A DNA stretch of 64,000 bases. Origin: Alentia gelatinosa. Taxonomy: Eukaryota; Annelida; Polychaeta; Phyllodocida; Polynoidae. How positions within the stretch are numbered: the first letter of the stretch is position 1; every line of letters begins with the position of its first letter. The notes beneath the pieces were generated by a model. The model searched no databases, was not told the DNA's origin, and worked only from the letters and a program-made list of their open reading frames with translations. The translations under genes were made by a program, and so were the position numbers. The DNA lies in contig OX465590.1 of assembly GCA_950022655.1 (NCBI GenBank), positions 40,388,218 through 40,452,217 on the forward strand, in the 5' to 3' direction. Of the stretch, positions 21,240 to 33,039 are shown in pieces.

Positions 21240-22403
21240 TAGTCTCCTATAGGGCACAGAGTGATTGCTAGTTCTGCTATCATCTGCAAGGAAATTGTAA
21301 AGCCTATAAGAAACCGAAATTTATTCCCGATTCATCCCGACTATCGGCTCGGTGAGAGTCGGGAATAAAAGTTCGGTGTCTTATACCTATAAGACACCGA
21401 CATGTAGACTCTTCCCGACCACACCTCCTCCTTTTAAAACCTCGTAAATTACCCGGGTTAAGATCAAAGAGAGCCGCCATGAGCTGAGGCGGGGTGAGCC
21501 ACGGGCCACTGGTGTGGAATCATAGAAATTAATTCAAAGTTTAATAACTTCGGATCCAATTAAGATATCGGGAAACAGTTTTCAAGTTTATAATCACCTC
21601 TGTCTCCCCTACAAATCGGTATAAGGAACTTCTAAATCGGACTAGGGGATAGGTAGCATCGCTATTCAAATGGCCAACTCAGAATCGGTAACAATCGGTG
21701 AAAGTGCGTACACTGAAATCTTAAGGTCGGGGAGAGTCGGTCATATCTGACATGGTAGTAATGCCCGACGCGCCGGGAAAAGCAATAAAATCGGGTCGGT
21801 GAAGTGCGTACACCGACCCAATTGATGCAGATTTTCACAGACCCGACGGATCCGTTGGGGAAAGGTAGAATCGGGCACAGCCGTCAGGTCGGTGTCTTAT
21901 AGGCTTAACATAGGGCCACTGTATTCGGAGGGGTTATCAGTTATCATAATCTATAGAAGATATTGAGACAAGGCAAGAATTCCTCCATGGCAAGCCCCCT
22001 AAAAATATTTTTGATAAAATCCATTGATAATTGGGACCGCCACCTGGTGTTTTCGATGACGTCGGGGGGCAAGATGGCCGCCTCAACAGCACAATAGCTA
22101 TGCCCCTATATGGCACGGTAGTACTGATACAGTGATCCTATAGGGCACATAGCTATTGTGTTATGGAAGCGGCCATCTTCCGCCGTCGCCAAACAAAACA
22201 CCAGGTGGCGGGACCAGTTTTGAAAGGGTTTTTTTCTAATTCTGACTTGCCATAGCAGGGTTTTAGCCTCATCTCACTATTATCTATAGATTAGTTATGA
22301 CACTAGATAACAGTGGTTGCCCACCGACTACAGTGGCTCTATCTTACAATTTCCTGGTGGATGATGACGGAAATAGCAATCACTCTGTGCCCCATATAAG
22401 GCT
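21240..22403. mobile_element. Large foldback element (Y), split by a 605-bp insertion
   Basis: Arms of about 260 bp run from TAGTCTCCTATAGGGCACAG (21,238) to a centre near 22,120, and back to 22,403. Inner arms include ACCGCCACCTGGTGTTTT, GCAAGATGGCCGCC and AATAGCTATGCCC. The left arm is interrupted at 21,301-21,905; the right arm is intact and serves as the empty-site reference. Confidence 0.8.
21301..21905. mobile_element. PIF/Harbinger-like MITE with TAA target duplication (Hb1)
   Basis: Inverted ends AGCCTATAAGAAACCGA and TCGGTGTCTTATAGGCT, flanked by TAA at 21,298-21,300 and 21,906-21,908. The opposite arm of the surrounding foldback reads straight through this site with a single TAA. 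A 95-bp sub-hairpin with the same ends occupies 21,301-21,395, so the element looks composite. Confidence 0.85.
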
Positions 22404-23935
22404 ACCCTACCACAGCATTCACCAAAATGTTTATTTTGAAATTGCAGATTCATTATGAAATAACACGAATGCTACTTCCGATCAAAAGGAATCCTAAAAG
22501 GATATATATTGACTTGTCTTTGTAATGTGTCTATATTTATAGCATAATGATGTGATAGAATTGTGTGAAAAAATGTCATCGTAAAAGAAAGCAAATGGAG
22601 AATGGGGCCATGGTACATGTTATATATGATCCAAGATAAGCATTTTGGAGTTATTCAGTATAGACACCCATTTATGTATTGAATTTCAATGTTATATACC
22701 AAGCGGGAAATACAGAGCCTTTGAACTCCTGCCATCCATAGACAGTTCTTCTGGAGAAAGTGCATAATTTGTAAAACCATTAAAGTTAGTTTCTTTGGGA
22801 ACTCATTTTAAAGTGACCAGGAAGCATGGCAATTCCACGGTTTAGTACAACATGGTTCGCTGGTTGACAATATAGCTCATTTAAAGGCAGACTATAATGT
22901 CAATAAAAATCCATTAAATCTACGAAAAACTCTCCCCCTCTCCCCCTAAATAGATGGATTCAACTTACTACCGTCAGAGGTAATATATCTTAATGAGACG
23001 GCATTCAGTTTATGCAGTGGGGGCAAACAAACGTTAAGGCGATGGATTGCACATCTTTATGTACTTCATGTTTAATATTGTGAAAATTCCCACAACAAAC
23101 CTTACCGCATTCTGAGACAATGACTAAACATGATCCCAGGTTCCTCTCTCTCTGGGATTTCTAAACTGCCTTTGTCTCGCATAGATTTGATTAGCATACG
23201 CAGCAATTACCATAACACCACCCGCTTGAAATTCGGCCTAATTCCGTTGACTCATTTCACTAAATCTTAACTCTTTCGTCAAGCGAAATTATTTTTTTCC
23301 AAATTTCCCATATGAACTTATATATATATTCAGTGATTTTATCCCTGTTAGATAGTGTGTCATCTGTGTAAAGATATTTAGTTCACGATTTATTTCGGGC
23401 CTTTCAGTGCTTCGTACAAACAGAGTTAATATGGTTTGGGGATTTTGAATTCAAGAACGGAGTAAAATTCCTCTCGAACCCAAGAAAAGAAATTAGATGA
23501 TAAATGAACTACAACGAAAAGGACAGCATACCATTTACTTCCACATTTAATTGCTAAGAGATTATTGGATTTTTTTTGGTGAAACTATGGTACGATTTAT
23601 TGTCATCTGTCCCTGACAGAATGACAACAGTGAAGGTCACAGTGAAGGTCACAGTGAAGGTCATAGTGAAGGTAACATGAATCAAAGATTCTCGTAGGAT
23701 GACTTTGAGAGGGCTAGAGCAAATGAAACGACATTTTTTTGGGCCACCGACTACATCACGTTTATGTGCAACAGAGGAAATGCAGTAACACGGGATAATA
23801 TGTGACAGAACTCTCTAAAAACACATGAAACAAATATCAAATGAGCACAAGTGAAACTCACTGCGTACATGTATATGTCATGTATTGTTGTTGCATGTCA
23901 TAGTACTATGTGTGTACATACTTGTACTGTTCTTT
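22404..23935. other. Unique region, no gene; a few regulatory-type motifs
   Basis: No open frame or repeat family. Around 23,180-23,280 it has TTGATTAGCAT, GCAATTACC and GTTGACTCATTTC (AP-1-like TGACTCA). A 12-bp minisatellite sits at 23,626-23,674. Confidence 0.4.
23626..23674. repeat. 12-bp minisatellite
   Basis: Four copies of ACAGTGAAGGTC, the last slightly diverged. Confidence 0.9.
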
Positions 23936-24085
23936 ATCTCACCCCGGTATTTTTCTCCATAGGCTTAACATTAGGAACTCATACTCCACGGCCGTGAAAG
24001 TATTGTACACAATACTCAATGGTTAATTGGGTGAGTTATTTTATCGATTTATGATGTTTCTGATCGTGTATGTGGGGTGAGATAA

Positions 24086-24388
24086 TATCATAAAACTGGA
24101 TAAGTTTTAATTTTGGCCAACGATGCCACGACTGGAGTTTGGCAAAGTGACTTCATGAGGCGAAGTCGAGTGAAGTCCGTAGCCAAAACTTCAGTAGTGG
24201 AAGGCAGTGGCCAAGATTAAAACGAATCAAGTTTTGATTTTATCTTACCCCGTCTCCTCGATTTTGGAATATTACGTGATAACAGTTCTGTATGCCACTA
24301 GTGGCATATAGAACTCCGTATGCTAGGCAGGGTGGCATACGGAAACTCAATGTTAAGCCTATGGGATTTTATATTAGGGGTAGGATAA
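24086..24388 (-). mobile_element. Composite element D1 (reverse), nested in HH10
   Basis: Reverse copy of the D unit: hairpin 24,090-24,245 (tip GAGGCGAAGTCGAGTG), then head with ends GATTTTATCTTACCCC and AGGGGTAGGATAAG. The conserved motif is on the minus strand at 24,350-24,364. Flanks suggest a TAA-type target duplication. Confidence 0.8.
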
Positions 24389-24472
24389 GATCAGAAACCC
24401 ACTTGATGAAAATAACTTGGTCCGCACTCCATCTCTGTTGACCGCGTAACTCACTCAGGTAAGTTTCATGAA

Positions 24473-24776
24473 TTATCCTACCCCTAATATAAAATCCCAT
24501 AGGCTTAACATTGGGTTTCCGTATGCCACGCTGACCGGCATACGGAGTTTTATATGCCACTAGTGGCATACAGAATTGATATCACGTAACATTCCAAAAT
24601 TGAGGAGTTGGGGTAGGATAAAATCAAAACCTGATTCATTTTAATCTTATCCACCGCATGCCACTCCTGAAGTTTTGGCTCCGGACTTCACTCGGCTTCG
24701 CCTCATGAAGTCACTTTGCCAACCTCCAGTCGTGGAATACAGTGGACAAGAATAAACCTCATCCAGTTTTACGATA
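24473..24776 (+). mobile_element. Composite element D2 (forward), nested in HH10
   Basis: Head TTATCCTACCCCTAATATAA with CCATAGGCTTAACATTGGG at 24,497, closing at GGGGTAGGATAAAATC, then hairpin with tip CACTCGGCTTCGCCTCATG (24,689-24,707) ending TTTTACGAT. Flanked by ATTA on both sides (TTA-type duplication). With D1 it forms a ~300-bp-arm inverted repeat. Confidence 0.8.
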
Positions 24777-24845
24777 TTACTCCATGGTCAAACTTAGTGG
24801 AGTACGGACTAGGTTATTTCATCTCATGAGTTTCCTTCTAAGCCT

Positions 24846-25440
24846 GTCCCATGTGTTACATGTGTTTGGAAGAACGCCTCGGGCGAATACTTTTAACGTT
24901 AATTTTTCATTGAATATTGAAAAAATTATAGACGACTGACTTTCAGAACTCAGCATACATCACATACAATCTGTACTTATCATTATTCTGGCTATTCGCT
25001 TTCTATGAAATCATTTCTAACGTTAAGTTCCCACGCGAAGGAAAATTCCCAACATAAAACATTCAATTATTAAGTTGTTAGTCATAGTAAGCTGCTTGTA
25101 TTTTATTGAACCATTACCTGGCCTATAAGTGCTTCTCATGAATAATAATTTAATCTAGAAGAAAATATCCCATTTACTTGAGACATCAAAGAAAAACAAA
25201 TTATATTCTCAGACAGTCGGATAAATAGACATACCAAAAATAAGCCGGGAATGGGGAATTTGAATTGGTCGATGAATGCTTAAAAAGCACGTTAGTTTAG
25301 AAGAGGGACAAGTTTATACTTGCACGATCTAAAGTTCGCTGAGTAACAAGAATCGCTTGGAATCTACGACGTTGGGAGGCGACTATTGAAAACTCCAGCG
25401 CAATTCTACAGAAATGCAGGTCCAAACTTGTTGATGGGAA
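24846..25440. other. No feature recognised
   Basis: Unique AT-rich sequence. Confidence 0.4.
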
Positions 25441-25655
25441 AAAAAATCAACAATAATTTAATGATGGTGGAGTGAGATTGGGGGGCTGGGAGGGTTGGTA
25501 AAAGAGGGTGGTGAAGGGTTGTGCATACGACTCTGGGGCATGGCGAGGGGGGAGGGGGACGGGAGCATAGATCTTATGAGTCATGACAATGAGGACTAGC
25601 AGGACAAGTACACGAGGGGGGTGGGGGTGCTGAAAAAGTGGGTGAAACACAGGGT
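25441..25655. repeat. G-rich low-complexity tract
   Basis: Strongly purine- and G-rich on the plus strand (GGGGGCTGGGAGGG, GGGGGGTGGGGGTG). The minus-strand proline-rich frame is a composition artefact. Confidence 0.7.
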
Positions 25656-26249
25656 GTTGGGGGAGTAATTGTACTCCGTGCCTGTCAGCTTTACATTCAA
25701 AACGTGGGGAATTTTAATGACCGCCCCAACTGCGTACGGTGTAAATATAGTTTATTCGGTGCACGTTCACGGTGAAAACGCGGCTTATGCCCCGCACGCC
25801 TGTTGGTGTAAATACGCCTTATTTGACGTGACAATCACAGCGCACGCGACTTCCACTGGTGTGAATGTGGTTTCATTTTTCTCCCAAGTAACAGTGTCAT
25901 TGATTACTAGGCCCTTTGATGCATTATCGAAGTTTGAGCGAATTCTAAAATTGACGGAGAAAATTGGAAATACGCTGCCGCGGCTTGCCTCTCAGGGATC
26001 TGGCTACTTCGGCTCTGTATGATAAATCAATTCCGGGATAATATTGGGTTATGAGTGACGGTGGGGGTGTTTGGTGGTTGGCGGATTACGATTGGTGGTT
26101 ATGGTTACCGCGCATGGGCGTGAGAGGGGTGGGTATGACAGTTAGATCACTAAGCATTGTGGGGTACGATTAGCAATAGCGTCAGGGAAGACAAACCGAG
26201 ATTGTTTCAATGTACGTTGTCTTGGGCTGGAATTACACGTGTATGGATA
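25656..26249. other. Unique sequence with an uncertain 117-codon frame
   Basis: A plus-strand frame (25,669-26,022) is open for 117 codons in balanced sequence, longer than chance neighbours, but I recognise no domain, signal or splice signals. It could equally be a conserved non-coding element. Confidence 0.25.
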
Positions 26250-26555
26250 GTACAAGAATATTTGTTTGGGTTCTAATTTATAGCAACAGGAAATTTATTA
26301 TCAATGGTATACAAGGTTACCCATTGGGAATGTATATGGGGACTCGGTAAACCACTACCCATTGTTTAAAAACTGTCAGATACGAATGGGTAGTACAAGA
26401 TGAGAATATGTGTTTGGGTTTTAATTTATAGCAACAGTAATTTTATTATCAATGGTATACAAGGTTACCCATTGGGAATGTATATGGGGACTCGTTAAAC
26501 CACTAACCATTGTTTGAAAACTGTCAGATACTATAACCGTGGTATGCGGAGTCAA
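26250..26555. repeat. Repeat family P, tandem pair (period 148)
   Basis: Two nearly identical copies (GGTATACAAGGTTACCCATT at 26,306 and 26,454). A diverged third copy is at 14,400-14,535. Confidence 0.85.
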
Positions 26556-26559
26556 ATCT

Positions 26560-27100
26560 GTTGAGGGCTGTGTGGGCGGGGCTATGTGTGAGGGCTAGGT
26601 GGGCGGGGCTATATATGTGAGGGCTAGGTGGGCGGGGCTATATCTGTGAGGGCTAGGTGGGCGGGGTTATGTGTGTGAGGGCTAGGTGGGCGGGGCTATA
26701 TGTGTGAGGGCTAGGTGGGCGGGGCTATGTGTGTGAGGGCTAGGTGGGCGGGGTAATATGAGTGAGGGATGTATGGGCAGGGCTATATGTGTGGGGGCTA
26801 GGTGGGCGGGGCTATACGTGTGAGGGCTAGGTGGGAGGGGGTATGTGTGTGAGGGATGCATGGGCGGGGCTATGTGTGTGAGGGCTAGGTGGGCGGGGCT
26901 ATATGTGTGAGGGCTTAGTGGGCGGGGCTATGTGTGTGAGGGATGTGTGGGCGGGGCTAAATATGTGAGGACTGTGTGGGCTCGGCTATGTGGGCTGTGT
27001 GGGCGGAGTTATGTGTGTGAGGGTTGTGTGGGCGGGGCAATATGTGTGAGGGCTGTGTCGGCGGGGCTATTTGGATGAGGGTTGTGTGGATGGAGTTATT
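26560..27100. repeat. GC-box minisatellite, 27-29 bp units
   Basis: About 19 units of GAGGGCTAGGTGGGCGGGGC plus TATATGTGT. Each unit holds a GGGCGGGG GC-box, so the array offers many Sp/KLF-type sites. A second GC-box array with a different 32-bp unit is at 40,926-41,340. Confidence 0.9.
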
Positions 27101-27107
27101 TAAATTC

Positions 27108-27121
27108 ACGTATATATATAC

Positions 27122-27180
<59 letters not shown>

Positions 27181-27182
27181 CA
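27108..27182. repeat. (TA)n microsatellite
   Basis: Long TA run with a few TACA interruptions. Confidence 0.95.
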
Positions 27183-27199
27183 TATATATAAATAGATAG

Positions 27200-29700
27200 C
27201 TATAAATGTATATGTACGTAGATATCTGGACTATTTTTGTGCGAAAAAGAGATAAAATAAGATCTGGCTGATTGCAGTATTTATATTTCAAACGCACAGG
27301 ATCTACAAAACATGCTTTCGCTTTTAGAACTAGGATTCTATTTCAATTTGCTAAAGAAGCACATTTTTTTCTTGTTTTAATCTTTCCTCGTATTCAGTTT
27401 CTTAATCCGAATCAGCAACTTAGTTTCGATTCAACCCACAGGCCGAAAGTTCACGCATTCCTCCGACGTGACTCACTTTCGATCTACGCTTTCGCGGGAA
27501 AAAAAGTGAATAAATATCAATTTTTGCGTTTGGCGCTGTTCTCCGGGATATTGGGGCTGACTCATCGAGCCTATCTCGAGCCTATCACGCCTAACCTACA
27601 AGTGAGGGAATTTCAAAAAAACACTTGCATCCTTGAATTTCGGAAAATATCTAGAAAGAAAAAACAATACTCTGTATAGGCTACTCTATACTGTCAACCT
27701 AATAGTATTTTGATATTCTAGTTTTATTTCCCTCTCGCAAAATTCCACGGTCAATTTTACGCTGTTTGATTAAAATCCGACTCAATTTGTAATTTTATAT
27801 CGAACCGGATGTTTTAATTTCCCAACCATGACACCCTTCAGAACACATGCTCAATGTTTTTCTCTTTTTTTTCATTTTTCATTAAATTCACATGGTCGAA
27901 TCACAATCCGTAAACTATATGGTATCTTAAAAGGAAGCCCGGCTTATAAAGGATGACCGAGCGAGCGGCGCCATAATAGCACGTGTATATCATCCATATG
28001 GGGGCAAGAGAGGATTTTTAAATCCCCAATAATGTATGAACATTTGCTTCATCCGAAAGGGAAAGCGGGCGCGGTAAAAATGAGAACAAATTTCAATCAT
28101 ACGATAAATACAATAATGGAGTTTCCGGCAGTGCGTATCCGCCCAGTTTTGACCCAAACATTTCATCACCCCCTCCCTGTATCCCCTCCTCCCGCCTTAT
28201 AACCCTCCCATCCCCTTCCTCCTCCCCCTTTCCGCACCCTACACCCCCTCCCCTACACTCTCCCCCCACATGATCCGCTTTCCTCTCTCGGGTTTCGCCA
28301 AGGCAGGCTAGCGGGGTTTGAGAATCATTTTCTGGGCGAATCTCAATAAAAATTCTCTCTGTGCTTGTTCTGAAATAACAAAGGGGGGCTGTCGACGATC
28401 GATACTTTAATTATAGGAGATAGCTGCATGCCGCTCTACGTGCAAGTCGACTAATTTTACTTAACCTAAATAAAATACAAATGACTTTCCATCCTGCTAT
28501 CGCCCTCATGTATTTTTAAACGTTGAAAATTTTCGAAATTAGAGCTCTTGCTGGTGTGGTAGTATTTGTGCCTCGACTCTCTTGAGTTATTCATCGCAAA
28601 GGCGACTCTCTAGACCCGACAGAGCTAAAACAATATGCAGCAAATATTTCTCTGCAGGCGGGTATTTTTGTTTCACTGCCATCTTATCCCAAAGCAATTT
28701 CCTGACTAATCATTTTTCCTAGAATTCTAGGAATGAATTATTGATTATATTGCAGCGCCGCTATACTTTTCATTAAATTTGAAGGGTCTTGCTCGCGCTT
28801 GGATGAATTCATTGAAATTGTTCAATTCAAAAGGAAATTGGTCGCTGATTGACATTTGGTGACGTTAATAACACATCTGTATTCAGCCGGCTATACGCTC
28901 GTATTAGACGGCTATTGTTCTCCTAATTCATAAATGGCGAATGGAGCTATTTTTAAGATAAACCATCAGATGTACTTAATGTGATTTCAGCAGCAAAATT
29001 GCCGCGCGGGCTCAAACAATGTCGCGAAATTAACAAGTAGAAGGTAGCCTGTCACCAGATATCTCCCAGGCTGCCTTTTTCCTCTTTACACATTTATATT
29101 TAATAACAATGTAATCGCATTACTCGCGAAATACATTTTGTTCCGTTCGCTTTCAAAATTACAAGATTCATTGCAATTAATATCCTATGTATCCGGTCGA
29201 CGAGCGAAAGCGTCTAAATTGTATCGGCTAAAAGCAGGCCTCCTATGTGGCTCTATATTACGAGACGGATATGAATTCTCCTGCGCTGTAGTCTCATTCA
29301 GTTAATTTTGTTATTCGTAAATATTTTAGTATCTGTTCGAGGCGGTGCATAAAAATGGCAGCGCACTGTTGGGTTACAAGCTCTCGCAGGATATTGTGGT
29401 GGAAATTAAACTTCACATATACGCAATTAAACGGTGAAAAATCCACCTCAGTCAGCAAGCTACTGTGCTTGTCTTAGTATTTTTATTTTCGCCGAGAAAT
29501 AATGAAATCCTTGCTGAAACCTGAGGACTAAATGGAACATGGTCAGGAGCGCCGTATGGCAGCGACATATCGACAATTCTACTCCTGCCGCCCAACGACC
29601 TATGAAAACGCCCGATAATGTTCAGTTATGAAAATGATTGTGAATGTATTAACGTCACAATTATGAGCACCAAGTCTAGGCAGCTTTTGATTAAGCTTCA
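27200..29700. promoter_or_regulatory. Longest repeat-free block; candidate developmental enhancer cluster
   Basis: About 2.5 kb with no member of any repeat family found elsewhere in the window, apart from a C-rich tract (28,160-28,275). It is AT-rich yet keeps scattered CpGs and has many homeodomain, Sox and Meis/Pbx-type words: TGATTGACA (28,846-28,854), CTAATTCATAAATGG (about 28,922) and TAATAACAATG (about 29,101). Open frames (for example 27,272-27,679) have no recognisable protein. The transposon exclusion is what makes it stand out. Confidence 0.4.
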
Positions 29701-29736
29701 GGGATAGAGGAATATGAACAGACCAAGGAATTGGTA

Positions 29737-29815
29737 TATACATAAATATATATATAAATATATAAATCTATATATCCATACCTCCATATATATGTATACA
29801 TATTCATACAAATAT

Positions 29816-29885
<70 letters not shown>

Positions 29886-30054
29886 TAGAACCCCGCCTAA
29901 CGGGCACCTAGCGTGAGCGGACACCCCGCGTTAACGGACACCTTTGGTCGGAACGGTTCACTATATGTTTATTTCCACCCCGTGTAAGCAGACACCCCAT
30001 GTAAGCGAACACTTTGGCCCGGAACGGAGGGTGACCGCTTACGCGGGGTTCTAC

Positions 30055-30119
<65 letters not shown>
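29737..30119. repeat. (TA)n microsatellite interrupted by a MITE
   Basis: TA runs at 29,818-29,881 and 30,057-30,118 flank a pogo-like element. Confidence 0.95.
29883..30056. mobile_element. Pogo-like MITE inserted in (TA)n
   Basis: Inverted ends CAGTAGAACCCCGC and GCGGGGTTCTACGG (about 29,883 and 30,043-30,056), flanked by TA on both sides as expected for Tc1/mariner-type insertion. Subterminal GCGGACACCCCGC and TAAGCGGTC blocks repeat inside. About 174 bp, non-coding. Confidence 0.75.
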
Positions 30120-30120
<1 letters not shown>

Positions 30121-30325
30121 CATATATAATAATATATATATACATATAGACACACACACAAATATACATATACCACAGCCATAGTATATTTCAGACTATT
30201 AATTGTATATATGAAGGTTGAGTGGTTGGTTAATGTGTTTGTAAATAACTATTGCAAAGAAATGCTAAATTACAGTAAACGTTTCCGTTGTGCCTTCTAT
30301 AGATTGGTAGATATAAACAAATTTG

Positions 30326-30662
30326 ACTGGTTTCAGATACAAGCGGCCGTATGCTCCGAGGAGTTGACGCGTAGTAATATCCGAGCGCATGCGAAGATAT
30401 TGTGTAGGGTCAAGTCCAAGGAGCATACAACCGCCTTTATTTGAAACCATTCTATATTGTATATATTATCTACCTTCATTTAACTGGTGGCATGCCGATT
30501 TTTTTCACTTTATTTATGCATTTTCTTTCTCATACGCACTATTTTTCTGTATGCGCCGGTCTTTGCAGCCCTAAGCATATTACATATCCGTATGCGCCGG
30601 GTATGTCGATATAGAGTTCCTATAGGTTTACTATGGACGTTTTGTACTAGGTGGATGATAAA
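30326..30662. mobile_element. Composite element HH11 (family V)
   Basis: Hairpin 30,326-30,453 (arms TGGTTTCAGATACAAGCGGC and GTATGCTCCGAGGAGTTGAC; tip CCGAGCGCATGCGAAG) followed by a head 30,466-30,662 with ends TTATCTACC and GGTGGATGATAA. The loop-proximal GTTGACGCGTAGTAATA is shared with the S and X hairpins. Confidence 0.7.
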
Positions 30663-31305
30663 GATAGATATTCTAATTCTGAAGACATAATACAACCGAT
30701 ACCATTCTCATTTACCCACGGTGCCCTCCATTGAACCGTAGATATCCTACACATATATATAGGCAGAATCTAAACACCATCTAAAATATGCCCTCACTGG
30801 TATTCCATATGTTATGTTAAGATTGGGTATCTTAGCTTCTTAGCATAGTTTATAGAAAATGTGGATTTAATTCGTCCATGTATAGCACCCATTGTGTTGG
30901 TGTCGTGAAAGAGGAGCTGAAAAGAACCAGTCCTTGTGTTTACAAGTGGCCGGCGTTGTAGACCTCATAGAAAAGGTTTCCACTTGGATGTTGAACTGTC
31001 CCAATATAGGTTTCTGTTTGAAATATGGCTCACTTTCGAGATATTGTGGAACACGGATATGAATAGACGAAGGAATTCCTTGCGATGTCTAAATGAAATG
31101 CAAGCTATGCATAGAATCACTCCTCTCAATTCGGATACTTTTGGGTTCTTGTTTTATGTACAAGCAATAGTTACATTCACCAAAAGTAGGCGTTCTTCTA
31201 TGTAGCGATTAATAATTATCTCGTAATATATCTATACTAACATGGTTATCATATCTTTTCCAATTCTTCATTATCTTACACAGAGATAAAGGAAAATACT
31301 ATAGG
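30663..31305. other. No feature recognised
   Basis: The 89-codon plus frame at 30,936-31,205 has no recognisable domain. Confidence 0.35.
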
Positions 31306-31548
31306 GGAAACCTCGTATCCCATCGAGTTTTAATCATGTAGTAATTCACAAGGCGAAGCCGAGTGAATTATGTAGTGATTCAAACGAGATGGGATCGAGC
31401 TCTGACCCTAAGCTTGAATGGGTTTCTGAATTTATCTCACCCTTAATATTGACTAATGGGCAAACCTTTGTGACATAAACCCCCATTGAGTTTTTTTCTA
31501 GATACTCAATGGGCGTTGGATACGAGTTCCCTAACTTATATCACATGC
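31306..31548 (-). mobile_element. Composite element HH8 (family H), head truncated
   Basis: Hairpin 31,306-31,430 (tip AAGGCGAAGCCGAGTG, 31,351-31,365) then a reverse head starting TTTATCTCACCCTTAATATT. Matches 17,126-17,412 until about 31,540, where the segment that would hold CCATAGGCTTAACAT is lost. Confidence 0.7.
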
Positions 31549-31830
31549 AGCTAGTCTGCCAGCTTCTTAGACTTTGTGAGCTTTATCTCTTGAGTTCCTT
31601 ATTCACACAAGGCATAACTTGATAATTCAGGTAATTAAATAGTAGAGTTAATATTATTGTGCTCGTTAACATATTGCTTATAGTGTTTTGTCATTACCAT
31701 TGGAGATCTAAGTGATCAATATGCGAGAGAATGTATGTAAACACACATTCATTTCTGCTTTAACCAAGAAATGGTTTGTGTAAATCTAGTCCGGAGTAAA
31801 ACGGCTTTCCAGTCATTATCAAATTGAATA

Positions 31831-31860
31831 TTTCCATGGCAACATGGTTACCATGGCAAC
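31831..31860. promoter_or_regulatory. Tandem X-box-like sites
   Basis: TTTCCATGGCAAC (31,831-31,843) and the full palindrome GTTACCATGGCAAC (31,847-31,860) lie 3 bp apart. The palindrome is identical to that at 551-564. Confidence 0.45.
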
Positions 31861-32310
31861 CATATCAATTTGTCGTATCACTAAGGAGGCTGTAGATCAA
31901 TTAACAATAGTGGATATTACATTGCAACATCTTTCACAGGCAGAAAGAAAATGTCATACTTATAATTATAGATGTCGTTCTTGGGTTATTCGGAATCCTA
32001 GAGGTACAATTTCGTGGGCACAAGTCCAATGCCTCATTCAGCATAAGAATGTGCATTAATTCAATAAATTAATGTTTGAAAACGGGATATTTGGGAAATA
32101 TCAATCATATAGATGCTATGAATGTGGTTAACATTTGTGATATCATAGAGAGAGGTTAAGATATATTCATCTTGAAATGTCTCCTATATACTATTAAAAG
32201 AAATAACCATGTGACCCTGCATGCTGGCATCCTATTGGCTGGGTTGAGTCCATAGTCGGCGACTCAACAGAGGGTCTCACCAATCTGTCCCTATAAATGT
32301 TAAGCCAGTT
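31861..32310. other. No feature recognised
   Basis: Unique sequence. The 71-codon frame at 31,844-32,059 overlaps the X-boxes and has no known homologue to me. Confidence 0.35.
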
Positions 32311-32510
32311 TCTATATATTATTATATACCTATGGACGAAGGTATATGAAACACTACCCGATGCTTCGGGTGCAGTATAAATAATATTCGGGCGCACTGA
32401 GCCCATAGTGAATATTCGGGCACACTGTGCCCGTAGTGCACTCTGTAAGTACATAAAATAGCCCTCGAGTGGCCATCCCTACGGGCTCAGTAACCACGTT
32501 TTCTCTTATT
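32311..32510. repeat. W-type element fragment with small inverted repeats
   Basis: TATTATTATATACC (about 32,318-32,331) marks a W-type end. It is followed by short stem-loops CCCGATGCTTCGGG, GGGCGCACTGAGCCC and GGGCACACTGTGCCC. Confidence 0.45.
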
Positions 32511-33039
32511 ACCATTTGACAAGGTCTAAACCTTCAAAAAGACACAATAATGGCCGATGAACCAACAAATACTACAGCGTATCTCCTCTGCGGACCTGGT
32601 GACTCACTATATACAACCCTTATAACACTCAACCTAAAAAAAATGTTAAGATCTCTTGTCTTGTCTTACTAATGTGTACGCGATGTAGGACTCAAACGAC
32701 ATTTGCACTACGGTAATTTTTTCTGTGTACATGTTACCTTCAGCTATATTGTATCCTAACGCATTGGTATGAAGTATGATATACAATAACCGCCAAAATA
32801 TCTAGGTACCTGCATTTTGTAACGATTTGTCAACTGAGATTCAACATGCACGGACTAAAGACATCTTTAAGCTTTTACAGGCGGGGGTCTGTGGCAAACC
32901 CACGGTGGTGGAGACGGGTACCAGGGACGGGTATAACGCTAGGGGGCGAGCCTATCGTAGTCCAATCCCAGATTCTATGGCATGACACCTCAACCTTAAT
33001 TTAATCATTTGCTTTACCTAATAATGTCAAATATTTTCG
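32511..33039. other. No feature recognised
   Basis: Unique sequence; nothing supported. Confidence 0.4.

Larger units (their letters stand above)
23936..24845 (+). mobile_element. Composite element HH10 (family C) split by two D elements
   Basis: Head 23,936-24,085 (TATCTCACCCCGGTATTTTT; motif CCATAGGCTTAACATTAGGA at 23,957; end TGGGGTGAGATAA). The hairpin left arm lies at about 24,389-24,460 and the right arm at about 24,777-24,845 (CCATGGTCAAACTTAGTGG, ending GAGTTTCCTTCTAA). The sequence between head and left arm, and at the hairpin tip, is inserted D elements. Confidence 0.8.

Noticed and set aside
25669..26022. 117-codon plus frame as a gene
   Set aside because: No recognisable protein, no splice or promoter signals; kept only as uncertain unique sequence.
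27272..27679. 135-codon plus frame
   Set aside because: No recognisable domain or splice context; basic, AT-rich composition in a candidate non-coding block.
29691..30169. Tyr-Ile repeat peptides
   Set aside because: Translations of the (TA)n microsatellite.
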